Of a DNA stretch of 64,000 nucleotides, positions 45,992-55,190 are shown in pieces. Below the pieces are notes generated by a model, which made no database searches, was not told the DNA's origin, and saw only the letters and a list, made by a program, of their open reading frames with translations. The position numbers and the translations under genes are program-made. The first letter of the stretch is position 1. Every line of letters begins with the position of its first letter. This DNA is from Larix kaempferi (taxonomy: Eukaryota > Streptophyta > Pinopsida > Pinales > Pinaceae): positions 3,420,001 to 3,484,000 of the forward strand of contig BSBM01000712.1 of the NCBI GenBank assembly GCA_027924585.1, written 5' to 3'.

Positions 45992-48784
45992 CTATCCCCC
46001 CTTAATGACAAGTTCCTGAACTCCTAACATAGATCGAAGTTTAGAAAACTTCGCTTCTGTAAGAGACTTGGTGAAGATGTCTGCAACTTGATCATCTGTA
46101 GGGCAAAAGAGCACTTCAAGAACACGATCATGAACAAGATTTCTGATGAAGTGCATGTGTAGCTCAATGTGTTTGCTGCGTTGATGTAGAACTGGATCTT
46201 TGGCAAGTTTGATGGCACTTTGATTGTCGCACCAAAGTGGAGTAGGCTGCTGCTGCTCGAATCCAAACTCTGAAAGGATCTGTCGAAGCCATAAAGCTTC
46301 CTGACTGGCATTAACTGCTGCTCGATATTCTGCCTCTGCTGAAGAAAGAGCAAGAGCTTGTTGTTTCTTACAAGCCCAAGTAATAGGTCCAGATCCCAGA
46401 CTGAAAACATAGCCTGCAGTAGACTTTCGATCATCAGGATCGCCGGCCCAATCTGAATCAGTGAAACCAACCAACAAAGGTTTCCCCCCTGTACTGTAAT
46501 GAATCCCAAACTGAACTGTACCTCGAATATATCGAAGTATTCTTTTAGCTGCTTTCCAGTGACTTTCATGAGGTGTCTGCATATAACGGGAAACTCTACC
46601 AACGGCAAAGGAAAGGTCAGGACGGGAATGAGTCAAGTATAAGAGACAACCAACAAGCTGACGATACAAGGTGGCATCTACTTCAGGTGAAGTACAAGTG
46701 GCAGAAAGTTTGACTCCAGACTGGAAGGGAGAAGGGGCTGGTTTACAATCTTCCATGTGAAAGCGACGAAGAAGGTCACAAGCATACTTAGACTGAGAAA
46801 GAAAGATTCCTTCTTTGGTTTGCAGAACTTGGAGACCAAGAAAATAATGCAAATGTCCTAAGTCTGACATTTCAAAAGTTTGTTTAAGACTGGATTTCAC
46901 ATGGGTTATAAGCTTAGGGTCACTACCAGTAAGAATAAGGTCATCAACATATAGAACAAGTATGATGAGATGGTTTCCTACTTTCTTGGTATAGACATTG
47001 GGCTCAGAATGGCATCTAGAAAAACCAGTGTCAAGGAGAAAGCTATCCATTTTGGCATACCAAGCTCTAGGAGCTTGCTTAAGGCCATATAAGGATTTCT
47101 TAAGGCGGCAGACAAGGCTAGAGTTATTCTGAACATAGCCAGGAGGTTGTTCCATGTAAATTTCCTCCTGTAAATCACCATGTAAGAAGGCAGACTTGAC
47201 ATCCATTTGATGGACTTCCCGGTTGTGTAAGGCTGCAAGGGAAAGAACAAGGCGGATGGAGTTCATTTTGGCGACGGGAGCAAAGGTTTCATTGTAGTCA
47301 ATCCCTTCAACTTGGGAAAAACCTTTGGCAACTAACCTTGCCTTAAGTCTTTCAACACTTCCATCTGATGCATACTTAGTTCTGTAGACCCATTTACATC
47401 TGACAAGTTTTCTTCCTTTTGGAAGAGGTACAAGATCCCAAGTATCGTTCGCCATTAAGGAACGATATTCTTCATCCATGGCTGCATCCCAATCTGGATT
47501 CCCTGAAGCTTCTGCAAAAGTTTCTGGATCATGATTCTCGGAAACTTGAGCCAAAAGAGAAGAGGCTCGCTGAAACTGAGAACGTGTTCGACGTTGATCT
47601 CTAGGATCACCGGCAAGATCACCAGCTGCTTCACATGTTGAACGGACCCATCGAGGAAGCACTTGTGCTGGTGCAACTGGAGGAACATGAGCAGGCGGAG
47701 GTGGATTTTCATCCTCACTTTCATCATCAGAAACTGGAGTTGGAAACCTGTCAAGGAAGTTGGAAGAAGAAGAAGAAGGCACAAACGCCGAATCAGGCTC
47801 GCAGGCCAAAGGTGGCACACTCGCCGAGTTAGGCTCGCAGGTCAAGATATTTTCATCAAATTTAACATCTCTTCTAATGATTATAGCATGAGAAGGTGGT
47901 TGAAGAAGTCTATAACCTTTTACATCTTCAGAATATCCAACAAATATGCACTTTTCACTTTTAGGTTGCAATGCTTTCCGTTTTTCATCCGGAATGTGAG
48001 CCCATGCTTCACTACCAAACACACGAAAGTGACTTACATCAGGTTTAATTTTACTCCATGCTTCTTCCGGTGTTATACCTTGTAATGCTTTTGTGGGGGT
48101 GCGATTAACTATGTAATTTGCACAATTAATGGCTTCAGCCCAAAATTGAAGACTTAGTCCCTTAGATTGGATCATACAATTAGCCATTTCTTTTAAAGTG
48201 CGGTTCTTCCGCTCAGCTACACCATTTTGTTGTGGTGTATATGGAACAGTGTGCTGTTGTTGGATGCCTTGTTCAGTGCAGAAAGTAGTGAACTGTTTGT
48301 TAACATATTCTCCTCCATTGTCAGATCTTAACTTAATAATTTGATGACCAGATTGTTTTTCAACAAGGGCCTTGTAGGCCAAGAACATGTTAAATACTTC
48401 GCTCTTAAGTTTTAGGAAATAAACCCAAGTGCGTCTGGTGTAATCATCAATGAAAGTTAAGAAATATTTGAAACCAGAAAAGGAAGCAGATGGAAGAGGA
48501 CCACACAAGTCACTATGCACAAGCTCCAAGGGAACCGAGGCGTGCCAAGAGGCACGTTTGTCAAAACTGTCCCGATGATGTTTTCCGAGTACACAACCGG
48601 AGCAAACACCATCTCTGCAAGATACCATCGGAAGACCTGTCACCATATTTTCTTTACATAGTTGTTGCAATGAGCGATAATTTAAGTGACCAAATCGCTC
48701 ATGCCAAAGTTTGCTCAAGTTATCACTATGAGCAACAAAAACTGAAGGGAAAGGTGATGACCCAAAGTTGTTAAACTTGTACAA
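45992..48784 (-). CDS. pol: Copia pol: integrase, reverse transcriptase, RNase H
   Basis: This 930-residue open stretch is the C-terminal two thirds of the polyprotein. The integrase zinc region lies at residues 28-65 (HERFGH, CSGC). The integrase core has D92, D155 and E191, with 35 residues between the last two, the typical D-D-35-E spacing. The variable linker is at about 330-420. Reverse transcriptase runs from about 430 to 680 with MDVKSAFLHG (527-536), KQAPRAWY and the YVDD box at 612-615. RNase H runs from about 770 to 890 with TDSDW (775-779), SSAEAEY and CDNQSA, and the family tail ADIFTKSL follows. All visible catalytic residues are present. The integrase inserts the element and the other two enzymes copy its RNA. 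The stretch is in the same phase as the upstream gag-protease but separated from it by a TGA, so it could not be made as part of the normal polyprotein. Confidence 0.95.
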   Translation of the reverse strand: MYKFNNFGSSPFPSVFVAHSDNLSKLWHERFGHLNYRSLQQLCKENMVTGLPMVSCRDGVCSGCVLGKHHRDSFDKRASWHASVPLELVHSDLCGPLPSASFSGFKYFLTFIDDYTRRTWVYFLKLKSEVFNMFLAYKALVEKQSGHQIIKLRSDNGGEYVNKQFTTFCTEQGIQQQHTVPYTPQQNGVAERKNRTLKEMANCMIQSKGLSLQFWAEAINCANYIVNRTPTKALQGITPEEAWSKIKPDVSHFRVFGSEAWAHIPDEKRKALQPKSEKCIFVGYSEDVKGYRLLQPPSHAIIIRRDVKFDENILTCEPNSASVPPLACEPDSAFVPSSSSSNFLDRFPTPVSDDESEDENPPPPAHVPPVAPAQVLPRWVRSTCEAAGDLAGDPRDQRRTRSQFQRASSLLAQVSENHDPETFAEASGNPDWDAAMDEEYRSLMANDTWDLVPLPKGRKLVRCKWVYRTKYASDGSVERLKARLVAKGFSQVEGIDYNETFAPVAKMNSIRLVLSLAALHNREVHQMDVKSAFLHGDLQEEIYMEQPPGYVQNNSSLVCRLKKSLYGLKQAPRAWYAKMDSFLLDTGFSRCHSEPNVYTKKVGNHLIILVLYVDDLILTGSDPKLITHVKSSLKQTFEMSDLGHLHYFLGLQVLQTKEGIFLSQSKYACDLLRRFHMEDCKPAPSPFQSGVKLSATCTSPEVDATLYRQLVGCLLYLTHSRPDLSFAVGRVSRYMQTPHESHWKAAKRILRYIRGTVQFGIHYSTGGKPLLVGFTDSDWAGDPDDRKSTAGYVFSLGSGPITWACKKQQALALSSAEAEYRAAVNASQEALWLRQILSEFGFEQQQPTPLWCDNQSAIKLAKDPVLHQRSKHIELHMHFIRNLVHDRVLEVLFCPTDDQVADIFTKSLTEAKFSKLRSMLGVQELVIKGG

Positions 48785-48805
48785 CCTGGTAATATCATCA
48801 ACAAT

Positions 48806-49447
48806 TCATGTAGCTAGAACCTGTTGAGGATCTTTAAAATCCTTGATTACAACTTGGTGAGGTGTAAAGGTCACAGTTTTACCTTCACCAGAATGAGTGA
48901 TCTGATAGACTGATAACAAATTGCAGGAAATTCTTGGAACACATAGTACATCACTAAAATGACCATTATCTACTGGAACTGTTCCAGCTCCTACAACACT
49001 TAGAGATCTATCATCACCAACAAATATTTGTTTGGTGTTACATTCATGCATAGTAGAAAACATGGCTTGATCCTTAGCCATATGATAAGATGCTCCAGAA
49101 TCAATGAGCCACTCATTTGAAGTAGAAGAAGAAGATGCATTATAAGAATAACCAGAAGCACAAAGTGCATGTCCATGAGAGGCAGATTCTGAAGGCGAAT
49201 CTAGGCTGATGTGGTGCTTCTTCATTGCTGCTTCCAAGGCTGCCATCTTCTTGAAACACTTGGATTCATCATGATTATCTTTCCCGCAATAGTTGCAATG
49301 ACGCTCAGTCTTCTTGCCTTTTGGCTTGGATCCTTTGTCATTTTTTAAAGAAGGAGTTGACTGAGAGGGTTTTGTACCCTTGTTTGACTTATTATTGCGA
49401 AAATTTTGTTTCTTGGGAGGCTTGGACTTTTCTTTCTGTTGGGACAA
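48806..49447 (-). CDS. Copia gag C-terminus and protease
   Basis: A 213-residue open stretch between the two stops. It has a basic lysine-rich region (residues 3-48), a perfect CCHC zinc knuckle CNYCGKDNHDESKC at 51-64 for RNA packaging, and the aspartic protease active site WLIDSGASYHM with D116. The protease end (CVPRISCNLLSV) is typical of copia. It is in phase with the gag start upstream and pol downstream. It ends at TGA 48806-48808. The first residue is only the first possible start after the TAA, not a known start. Confidence 0.9.
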   Translation of the reverse strand: MSQQKEKSKPPKKQNFRNNKSNKGTKPSQSTPSLKNDKGSKPKGKKTERHCNYCGKDNHDESKCFKKMAALEAAMKKHHISLDSPSESASHGHALCASGYSYNASSSSTSNEWLIDSGASYHMAKDQAMFSTMHECNTKQIFVGDDRSLSVVGAGTVPVDNGHFSDVLCVPRISCNLLSVYQITHSGEGKTVTFTPHQVVIKDFKDPQQVLAT

Positions 49448-49504
49448 TAAGGCTTTCCCAGATGTATCTGCATTGTTGATTATTCCAAGATGAATGAGTT
49501 TATC

Positions 49505-50071
49505 TTATTCTCTAATCAAGGAATCACAAAATGATTCAAGACTAGGCTCTTGATAGCTAGATGCATTCAATGACGCTTTCATGGAGTAAAATGTAGATAC
49601 AAAAACAGAATATGCAGGTCCAAGTTTGGAAAGAATATGATAAATGCATTGTTTGTCTTCCCTCTCAATCTTACATTCTGCACATAAGAGCTTGAGAGTT
49701 TTGTACTTAGATAAATAATCTTGAATGCATGAAAAGTCACTTGGATTTAAAGAAATCAACTCATTTTCGAGTTGGTGACCTCGAATTTCATTTTGTTTAC
49801 CAAACACAGTTTCCAACTTGTCCCAAGCAGCATTAGGTTCATTAATTCCAGATATGTGGAATCGCAAATCAGTAGAGATTGACATCCCAATCAATCCACG
49901 AGCTTCATCACATCTATTTGCCCATTTTATTTTCTTATCATCATCAGTGGGTTCTTTTTCTTTCCCTGTTGTAATTCTGAAAAGTCCCCTACTTCTTAGA
50001 ACATCCTCCATACGAGATTTCCATGAGAAATAGTTGGAACTGTTAAGTAGAATATCACAAGGGGCGGCCAT
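49505..50071 (-). CDS. gag: Copia gag N-terminal part
   Basis: A 188-residue frame with ATG at 50071, which I take as the polyprotein start. It has the N-terminal copia gag features NYFSWKSRMEDVLRSRGLF and a central helical region (AWDKLETVFGKQNEIRGHQL, LISLNPSDF, YLSKYKTLKLLCAECK). The sequence then runs to SLIRE before TAA at 49505-49507. Gag assembles the particle that packages element RNA. The UBN2-like gag fold is known for this family. The next open stretch continues in the same phase. Confidence 0.9.
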   Translation of the reverse strand: MAAPCDILLNSSNYFSWKSRMEDVLRSRGLFRITTGKEKEPTDDDKKIKWANRCDEARGLIGMSISTDLRFHISGINEPNAAWDKLETVFGKQNEIRGHQLENELISLNPSDFSCIQDYLSKYKTLKLLCAECKIEREDKQCIYHILSKLGPAYSVFVSTFYSMKASLNASSYQEPSLESFCDSLIRE

Positions 50072-50885
50072 ATTTATAAATTAATGGCTGTAAAAGTAGA
50101 AACCAATAGTCTGGATGTGAAGAGCTTGAAAAAATAGGCGGTTTCAAAAAAAACGGCACTGAAAACGGACTCTGTATGATGAAGTTATGCTTGAACAAAG
50201 AAACTGTTGAAGATGTCCCCAATAGTGACGTGGCAGCTAGAGAATGTCCAGCAAAAAAAAGAACCCCCCTCTTCCCAAGATGAACCTTTTGACAATCACT
50301 TTACAAAAAAGTTGCTTTTAAGTGAATCACTTTTGTAAAATAAGTGATTTCACTTTTACAATGATATTACTTTTAAATAGTGCAACAATAAATAAAAAGC
50401 TTAAGTGACTCACTTGTATTTTTATTTTTTATTATTTAAGTGAGATGCACTTTTACAATAAAGTAACTTCAAAATAAAAATTGCATGCATTTTTCTTTTT
50501 AAAAGTAACTTCCTAAGACTTGAACTCAAGACCTATTAAGGAATAAAGCAACTTTGGACCAAGTGAGCTAGTTTAAAAGGTATGTAAAATATGGAAATGA
50601 GGAAGGGGGCTTTTCTTTTTTTTTTTTTTTTTTTTACTCTTCTTGCTCGGTTTGCGTGCTTGCCCTTTTTCCTTCAGATCTGATGAAAAACACGTTTCTG
50701 GAGCAACCAGGAACCGTTTTCGATCAAACGAAAACTATTTCCCAATGGAAACGACGCTCCGGACGCAATGGAACACCTCCCACAGCCCATAAATGCACAG
50801 AAATACCATAACTAGAAACCCTTTCAAGTTTCGGCAACAACAGTTCAAGATCTAGATCATAACCGGAAGCGGCACTTCATAAAAG
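50072..50885 (-). other. Untranslated leader of the young copia element
   Basis: About 0.8 kb between primer site and gag start. Its middle (50230-50600) is AT-rich and holds tRNA-like promoter boxes (see 50518-50570) and a long T run at 50617-50640. No coding sequence is seen. Confidence 0.6.
50518..50570 (-). ncRNA. tRNA-like A/B boxes, possible SINE head
   Basis: On the minus strand TAGCTCACTTGG resembles an RNA polymerase III A box. GTTCAAGTC, starting 45 bases after the A box start, fits the B box pattern GWTCRANNC. Such spacing is usual for tRNA-derived SINEs. No full tRNA fold is visible and no target duplication was found, so this may be a SINE fragment or chance. Confidence 0.35.
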
Positions 50886-50896
50886 CTCTGATACCA
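50885..50896 (-). other. Primer binding site of the young copia element
   Basis: TGGTATCAGAGC on the minus strand, directly after the LTR end, complementary to initiator tRNA-Met. Confidence 0.9.
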
Positions 50897-51354
50897 TGTT
50901 CGGGTACACAGGGTACTACCAAAGGACCGAACACCAAGAGCAACCACTTCACACAAACAGATCACAGATCAACACACCGATGTTTTGACGTGGTTTAAAC
51001 CCTCTTGAGGGAAACACTCCACGGCCCCGGCCAAATAGCTTCTACGGGACAATTTATTATGCAAAGAAAGAAAGTTACAAATGAGCTTCTCATAATCGAT
51101 CAACTAAACAATGACCCTCCATGCTCTTTAAATAGAGATCATGGACCAATCGGGTGTTAAGCCACGGATCAAGGTTAGGTTTGATCTAAGAGAAGTTGAT
51201 CCGTCGGATCACTCTATGTTGGAAACATATCGTGACCGTCGGATTAAGTATTTACAAATGCATACTAATGCATACTAAAGAAACACACTATCCCTAACGG
51301 ATATATTACACAAGTTGATCTTAACTAACTCCTAAGTGTCTAAATATCCTAACA
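50897..51354 (-). repeat. 5' LTR of the young copia element
   Basis: 458 bp. It differs from the partner at a T/A in CCGATGTT, a C/T in CTCCACGG and a T/C in ATGTTGG. Promoter LTR in element sense. Confidence 0.95.
51125..51134 (-). promoter_or_regulatory. TATA box in the 5' LTR of the young copia
   Basis: CTATTTAAAG on the minus strand within the 5' LTR is the likely core promoter. The same site is at 45681-45690 in the other LTR. Confidence 0.5.
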
Positions 51355-51359
51355 CATTC

Positions 51360-52545
51360 AACTATGATGAATGGAAACCAAGAATGATAGCATACTTGAA
51401 GAGCCATGATCTCTTTGATTGTCATTTTCAAAGACAGTTCGAATCCTCTGAAGAGAAGATTAATTGGTTAAATAAAGGTGACAGAGCCTTTGGAGCAATG
51501 ATGCTTTCTTTGCCTAAATACATGATATTCCAATACCAATACCTTGATGTTGTTGAAACTCCAAAAGAGTTATGGGCTCATCTGGATGAAAGATTTGGTA
51601 GATAGAATGAAGGGATTGGTCCAAACCCTTTCGAGAGCAAGAAAAGTGATGCATTCACCCTCCTTGATGATCTCATTGATCATGAACCAGTATCAACCAC
51701 ATCTCATATTGAAGTTGTCCACAAAGATCATACAAATTCTACACTCATGCTCCAACTTTCTTCTCTTTCTGTGCCATCTCACACTCTAGATATTGCAGAA
51801 GGTCCTAAATCCTCTCTTGCACCAGAGTCTATTGGTTTGCATCATGATCAGATGATTATTTCGGAGGTAAAATCAGCTATTGGAGGTAATGCATTCACTC
51901 TCCTCCAACAATCACCTCTTATTTACTACTATAGGATCATTATTCCATGCTTTCAGAAGGTTATTAAAGAATATGGCCATTGCCACCCACTTGGGATAAT
52001 TTCTCATACATCTAATGGTTTTGATCTCACCTCTTATGGTTCAAAGGAGATCTCAAGAAACCATTTCCATTCACTTGAGATAATATCTCATGCATTTACT
52101 GGTTTTGATCTCACCTCTCATGGTTCAAAGGAGATCTCAAGAAACCATGATTCAAGTCTTGGATCTAATTTGGATTCAAAGCAATTACTACTTGGGATAA
52201 TTTCTCATGCATATGATAGTTTTGATCTCACCCCTGCTGGTTCAAAGGAGATCTAAAGAAACTATTCTTCAAGTCTTAAATCTGATTTGGATTTCAAAAA
52301 ATCATTATTATTTGATGGTCCTTTTTGGCATAATATCACCCATGATGGTTCGGAGGAGAAGACAAAAGACTATCTGCATATTCATGTTTTTGATCCTACC
52401 TCAACTGATTCGAATCACAGGTTCAAGGATCATCCTCATACTTTTGGATTTGTTCTCATCACATTCGATCTGAAGAGCAAGTACAAGCGCATGCTTTTTG
52501 AGCATGATCCACTTCTTCCCAAGAAGAAGACACCTCTAGACATAT
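51360..52545 (+). pseudogene. Gag-like region of the gag-only element, after insertion
   Basis: The sequence continues from codon 12 with NYDEWKPRMIAYLKSHDLFD, EEKINWLNKGDRAFGAM and PKELWAHLDERFGR to a TAG at 51603-51605. NxxEWKxxMxAYLKxxxL and the WLNK...A...LS motif are typical of the N-terminal copia gag (DUF4219/UBN2 type). After the stop the frame reads acidic and serine rich, without any zinc knuckle or pol motif, and passes into the repeat 51990-52360. The element kept a gag start and replaced the rest. Confidence 0.65.
51990..52360 (+). repeat. Internal repeat in the gag-like region
   Basis: Units start at 51990, 52074 and 52191, with a diverged fourth near 52312. Each has GGGATAATTTCTCATGCAT, then GGTTTTGATCTCACC, then GGTTCAAAGGAGATCT. 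In frame they encode LGIISHxxxGFDLTSxGSKE. Confidence 0.8.
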
Positions 52546-52719
52546 GACCAAGCAGCACACTTGCTTGAGTTTGGAGCATTTATTTTTTGTGTGTGCCTTA
52601 CAGCCTGTTTTGAGGGGGGGGTATTTTTCCCATGAAATTTTCCCCACTTCCTTGGGTTATTGACTATTATTATTCATTGTATTGGGTGACCTTTGGTCTT
52701 AGTTACCAGGGGCCATGAT

Positions 52720-52733
52720 GGATTAAGGGGGGG
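52720..52733 (+). other. Polypurine tract of the gag-only element
   Basis: GGATTAAGGGGGGG precedes the LTR start at 52734. Confidence 0.75.
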
Positions 52734-53555
52734 TGTTAGGATATTCCTATACTCCATCATAGTCCCACTAGTATTTTGATCATTTACATTTTCAGTCATG
52801 CATGCACTTTTAGGGTTTGCATGCATCATTTAGGGTTTGCATGCATTCCAGTCATCAGTCTAGCACCTATCCCTTAGTTAGCTAGACCCCGAGATCTTCT
52901 CTCAGATCAGTTTTATCCCTCCTAGAGCTTAGTGCGCCCTTCCTCCTTGATTTAAGGAAGCCACTTGTCCTTTCTCACTTACCATTCCAGTTTACTTCAG
53001 TTATCCACCAGTCTTTCCTTGATTTGAGGCCATACTGACTCCTCACTGTTGTTATCACTCCGATTGACCTCCAATGAGACATGACTGCCTGTTCTAACTC
53101 CAATTAGCTCCTCATGCACCCTCCACTGAACCTCGTTCATTTAGTTGGTGCCTCCATGTGCCAGTTACATTTAGTTACACCTACCACTCTCAGTTAGACT
53201 CAGTTTGACCGATGGTTGACAGTTACTTGTGCATTGATGACTCCACTGATGGTGAGAAAGACTACTAGTTGTGCTCCGATGACACTCTAGTGATCCTTTG
53301 ATCACTTCATGAAGGCTAATTCGAATTTCCACCTTAGGCATTTGAATTCATCATGCATTGTATTATTTATTTGTCCATTTGTGATTAATGAATTAGTGTG
53401 TGTGAAGTATTTTTTCTTCTATTCGAGTTCTACTGTATTATTACTCTATTGCTCATTATACTGCATTGATCACTCTTCTTCTATTTTCGTGCTTAATCAT
53501 AATTACTCTTGTGAGGTATACATCATCTCTTAGATCTGCTGTGAGGATTTTCACA
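52734..53555 (+). repeat. 3' LTR of the gag-only element
   Basis: The 822-bp LTR aligns with 44436-45260 with scattered substitutions, clearly more diverged than the nested copia LTRs. Confidence 0.9.
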
Positions 53556-53740
53556 CGTCGGTCACTAGCAGGTGCACTCACAGCTAGCCTCGGGGGTGTC
53601 GTTGAATGTGTTGCTGACTGTTCAGTCAAGAACAATGGTACATGAGATGCACGCAGATTTGTTTTCTCATGTGATGACTCTCTATGAGCATCACTAGTGC
53701 CAACACCACCTTGACCACTAGTGTGTGGGTGCAAAAAATC
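53556..53740 (-). pseudogene. Split exon, 5' half
   Basis: The acceptor TTTATAG at 53741-53743 opens DFLHPHTSGQGGVGTSDAHR, ESSHEKTNLRASHVPLFLTE and QSATHSTTPPRLAVSAPASDR with no stop, up to the insertion point. The peptide is low complexity and rich in Ser, Thr and Pro. After removal of the element the frame enters 44435-44267 without a shift. Confidence 0.5.
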
Positions 53741-53839
53741 CTATAAATACAAACCATGTTTTAGTTCACCATCATATAGAAGTAAAAATTATAAAATACT
53801 AAATGAATTTATATTCTGATTCAAGATTCCACAACTTAC

Positions 53840-54066
53840 TTTCAAGGTCTAAGATCTCTTTACCAAAACATCAACCTTTGTTATAATCTCATTTGACTGT
53901 AGCTGAATGAATAACAAACGAAGGATATCCTCATTAATTTTTTTAAGGTCTTCTGTATCATCTTAATTGGGTCTAGAGAATATCCAATGTCAGCATCGTG
54001 CATCAGCCCATCCACATCAAAATCTATTGATTTCTCTGGCATTGTATCAAACACTAAATCAGTAGA
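53840..54066 (-). pseudogene. Helical exon of the decayed gene
   Basis: The acceptor is TTGTAG|TCTACT and the donor GAAA|GTAAGT. It reads STDLVFDTMPEKSIDFDVDG, LMHDADIGYSLDP, then after a one-base shift DDTEDLKKINEDILRLLFIQ, LQSNEIITKVDVLVKRS. The second half would form a coiled coil. Confidence 0.45.
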
Positions 54067-54167
54067 CTACAACAAAAACATATAAAACATTACTGACGTG
54101 GAAGCAATAGAATGAGGAAAAAAACATATAGATCATGATAGATTCCTAAAATTACATTTAGGTATAC

Positions 54168-55086
54168 CTGATGCCTCGATGCTGGTGTCATCTAATCAAT
54201 AGTTGGGAACATTCCCTGATCATCCCCCTACCAAAACAATGTAGAAAAAATTATCATAATGAAACCAATATACACACGAAAATGACATAACAGAAAAATA
54301 TGGTGCTCATATTATATTTGTACAATTGCAATGAATTATACATGCTTCCTTGAGGATTGTCTACTCATCTAATCAATGGTCGGGGACCTACCTCGATCAA
54401 CACCCTACAACAAAAACATAGAAAACATTATCTAAACGAAACCAAAATATTCGTGGAAAAAACAAATTAGAAAACATATTGATGTATTTAAATTGTATTA
54501 TTTCAATCAGGTATACATGTTTCCCTGAGGCTGCTGTCGTCTGATCAATATCCAGGTGGTTCCTCGATGAACACTCTGCAAAAAATATATAAATAACATT
54601 ATCTAAACGAATCGAATATACTCATGAAAAAACACAACAAAAACAAAAAGTGTCCATATTATATTTGTACAATTACATCGATGTATACATGCTGCCTCAA
54701 GGCTAGTCTGGTGTCATCTACTACTAGGGAGGTTCCTCGATCAACACCCTCCAACAAAAAAATAAACACAATTATCTAAATGAAACCAAAATACCCACGG
54801 AAAAAACATAATAAGAAAACATATTGATGTTTCAAATCGTACAATTACAATCAGGTATACCTATTTCCCGAAGGCTGCTATCATCTAATCAACAAGCGGG
54901 TGGTTTCCCCGATCAACACTCTGCAACAAATATATAGATAAAATTATCTAAATCAAACTAATATATTCATGAAAAAACACAACAAATATATAGATAATAT
55001 TATCTAAATTACAAATATGTATACCTACTGCCTCGAGGATGTTGTACTCCTCTAACCAGCTCCTGGGGAGATGCCCCGATCACTAC
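54168..55086 (-). repeat. Tandem array of six mini-exon units (period 164-175 bp)
   Basis: Six blocks of 59-63 nt lie at 54168-54227, 54342-54404, 54517-54575, 54689-54748, 54861-54920 and 55025-55086. Each is preceded on the minus strand by an AG acceptor and followed by GTATA(C/A), with introns of about 104-114 nt that are T-rich near the acceptor. In one phase they encode variants of GVDRGxSPxxDxMTxASRxQ. Four of the six share a TAG at codon 12, or one codon later. Either the array grew after the stop arose, or the units were not translated in this phase. The splice-like structure is seen directly; use as exons is inference. Confidence 0.6.
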
Positions 55087-55190
55087 CTTGCGAAGTAAAT
55101 ATAGAAAATTTTAATGAAATTATAACAATAGACTAACGAAAAATCCGTAAGATGTTAAATTCATTAATAAAAGGTTGGTTAAATTGTTAC

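Larger units (their letters stand above)
45452..51354 (-). mobile_element. Young, nearly intact Ty1/copia element
   Basis: Two 458-bp LTRs (45452-45909 and 50897-51354) differ at three positions by my comparison. The flanks are a perfect target duplication CATTC (45447-45451 and 51355-51359). The primer site (TGGTATCAGAGC) and polypurine tract are in place. A single minus-strand frame from 50071 to 45992 covers gag, zinc knuckle, protease, integrase, reverse transcriptase and RNase H, in copia order, and is broken only by two stop codons. About 0.65% LTR divergence makes it the youngest dated insertion here. It sits inside the gag of the older gag-only element. Confidence 0.95.
44436..53555 (+). 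mobile_element. Copia-type gag-only element (TR-GAG-like), interrupted
   Basis: LTRs lie at 44436-45260 (825 bp) and 52734-53555 (822 bp), starting TGTTAGGATATTCC and ending GATTTTCACA. The flanks CATCG (44431-44435) and CGTCG (53556-53560) are a target duplication with one change. The initiator tRNA-Met type primer site follows the 5' LTR and a G-rich tract precedes the 3' LTR. Without the nested copia element (45452-51354 plus its 5-bp duplication) the element is about 3.2 kb. It encodes only a copia-type gag start and a repetitive region, with no pol. LTR divergence looks like several percent, so it is considerably older than the nested copia. Confidence 0.85.
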
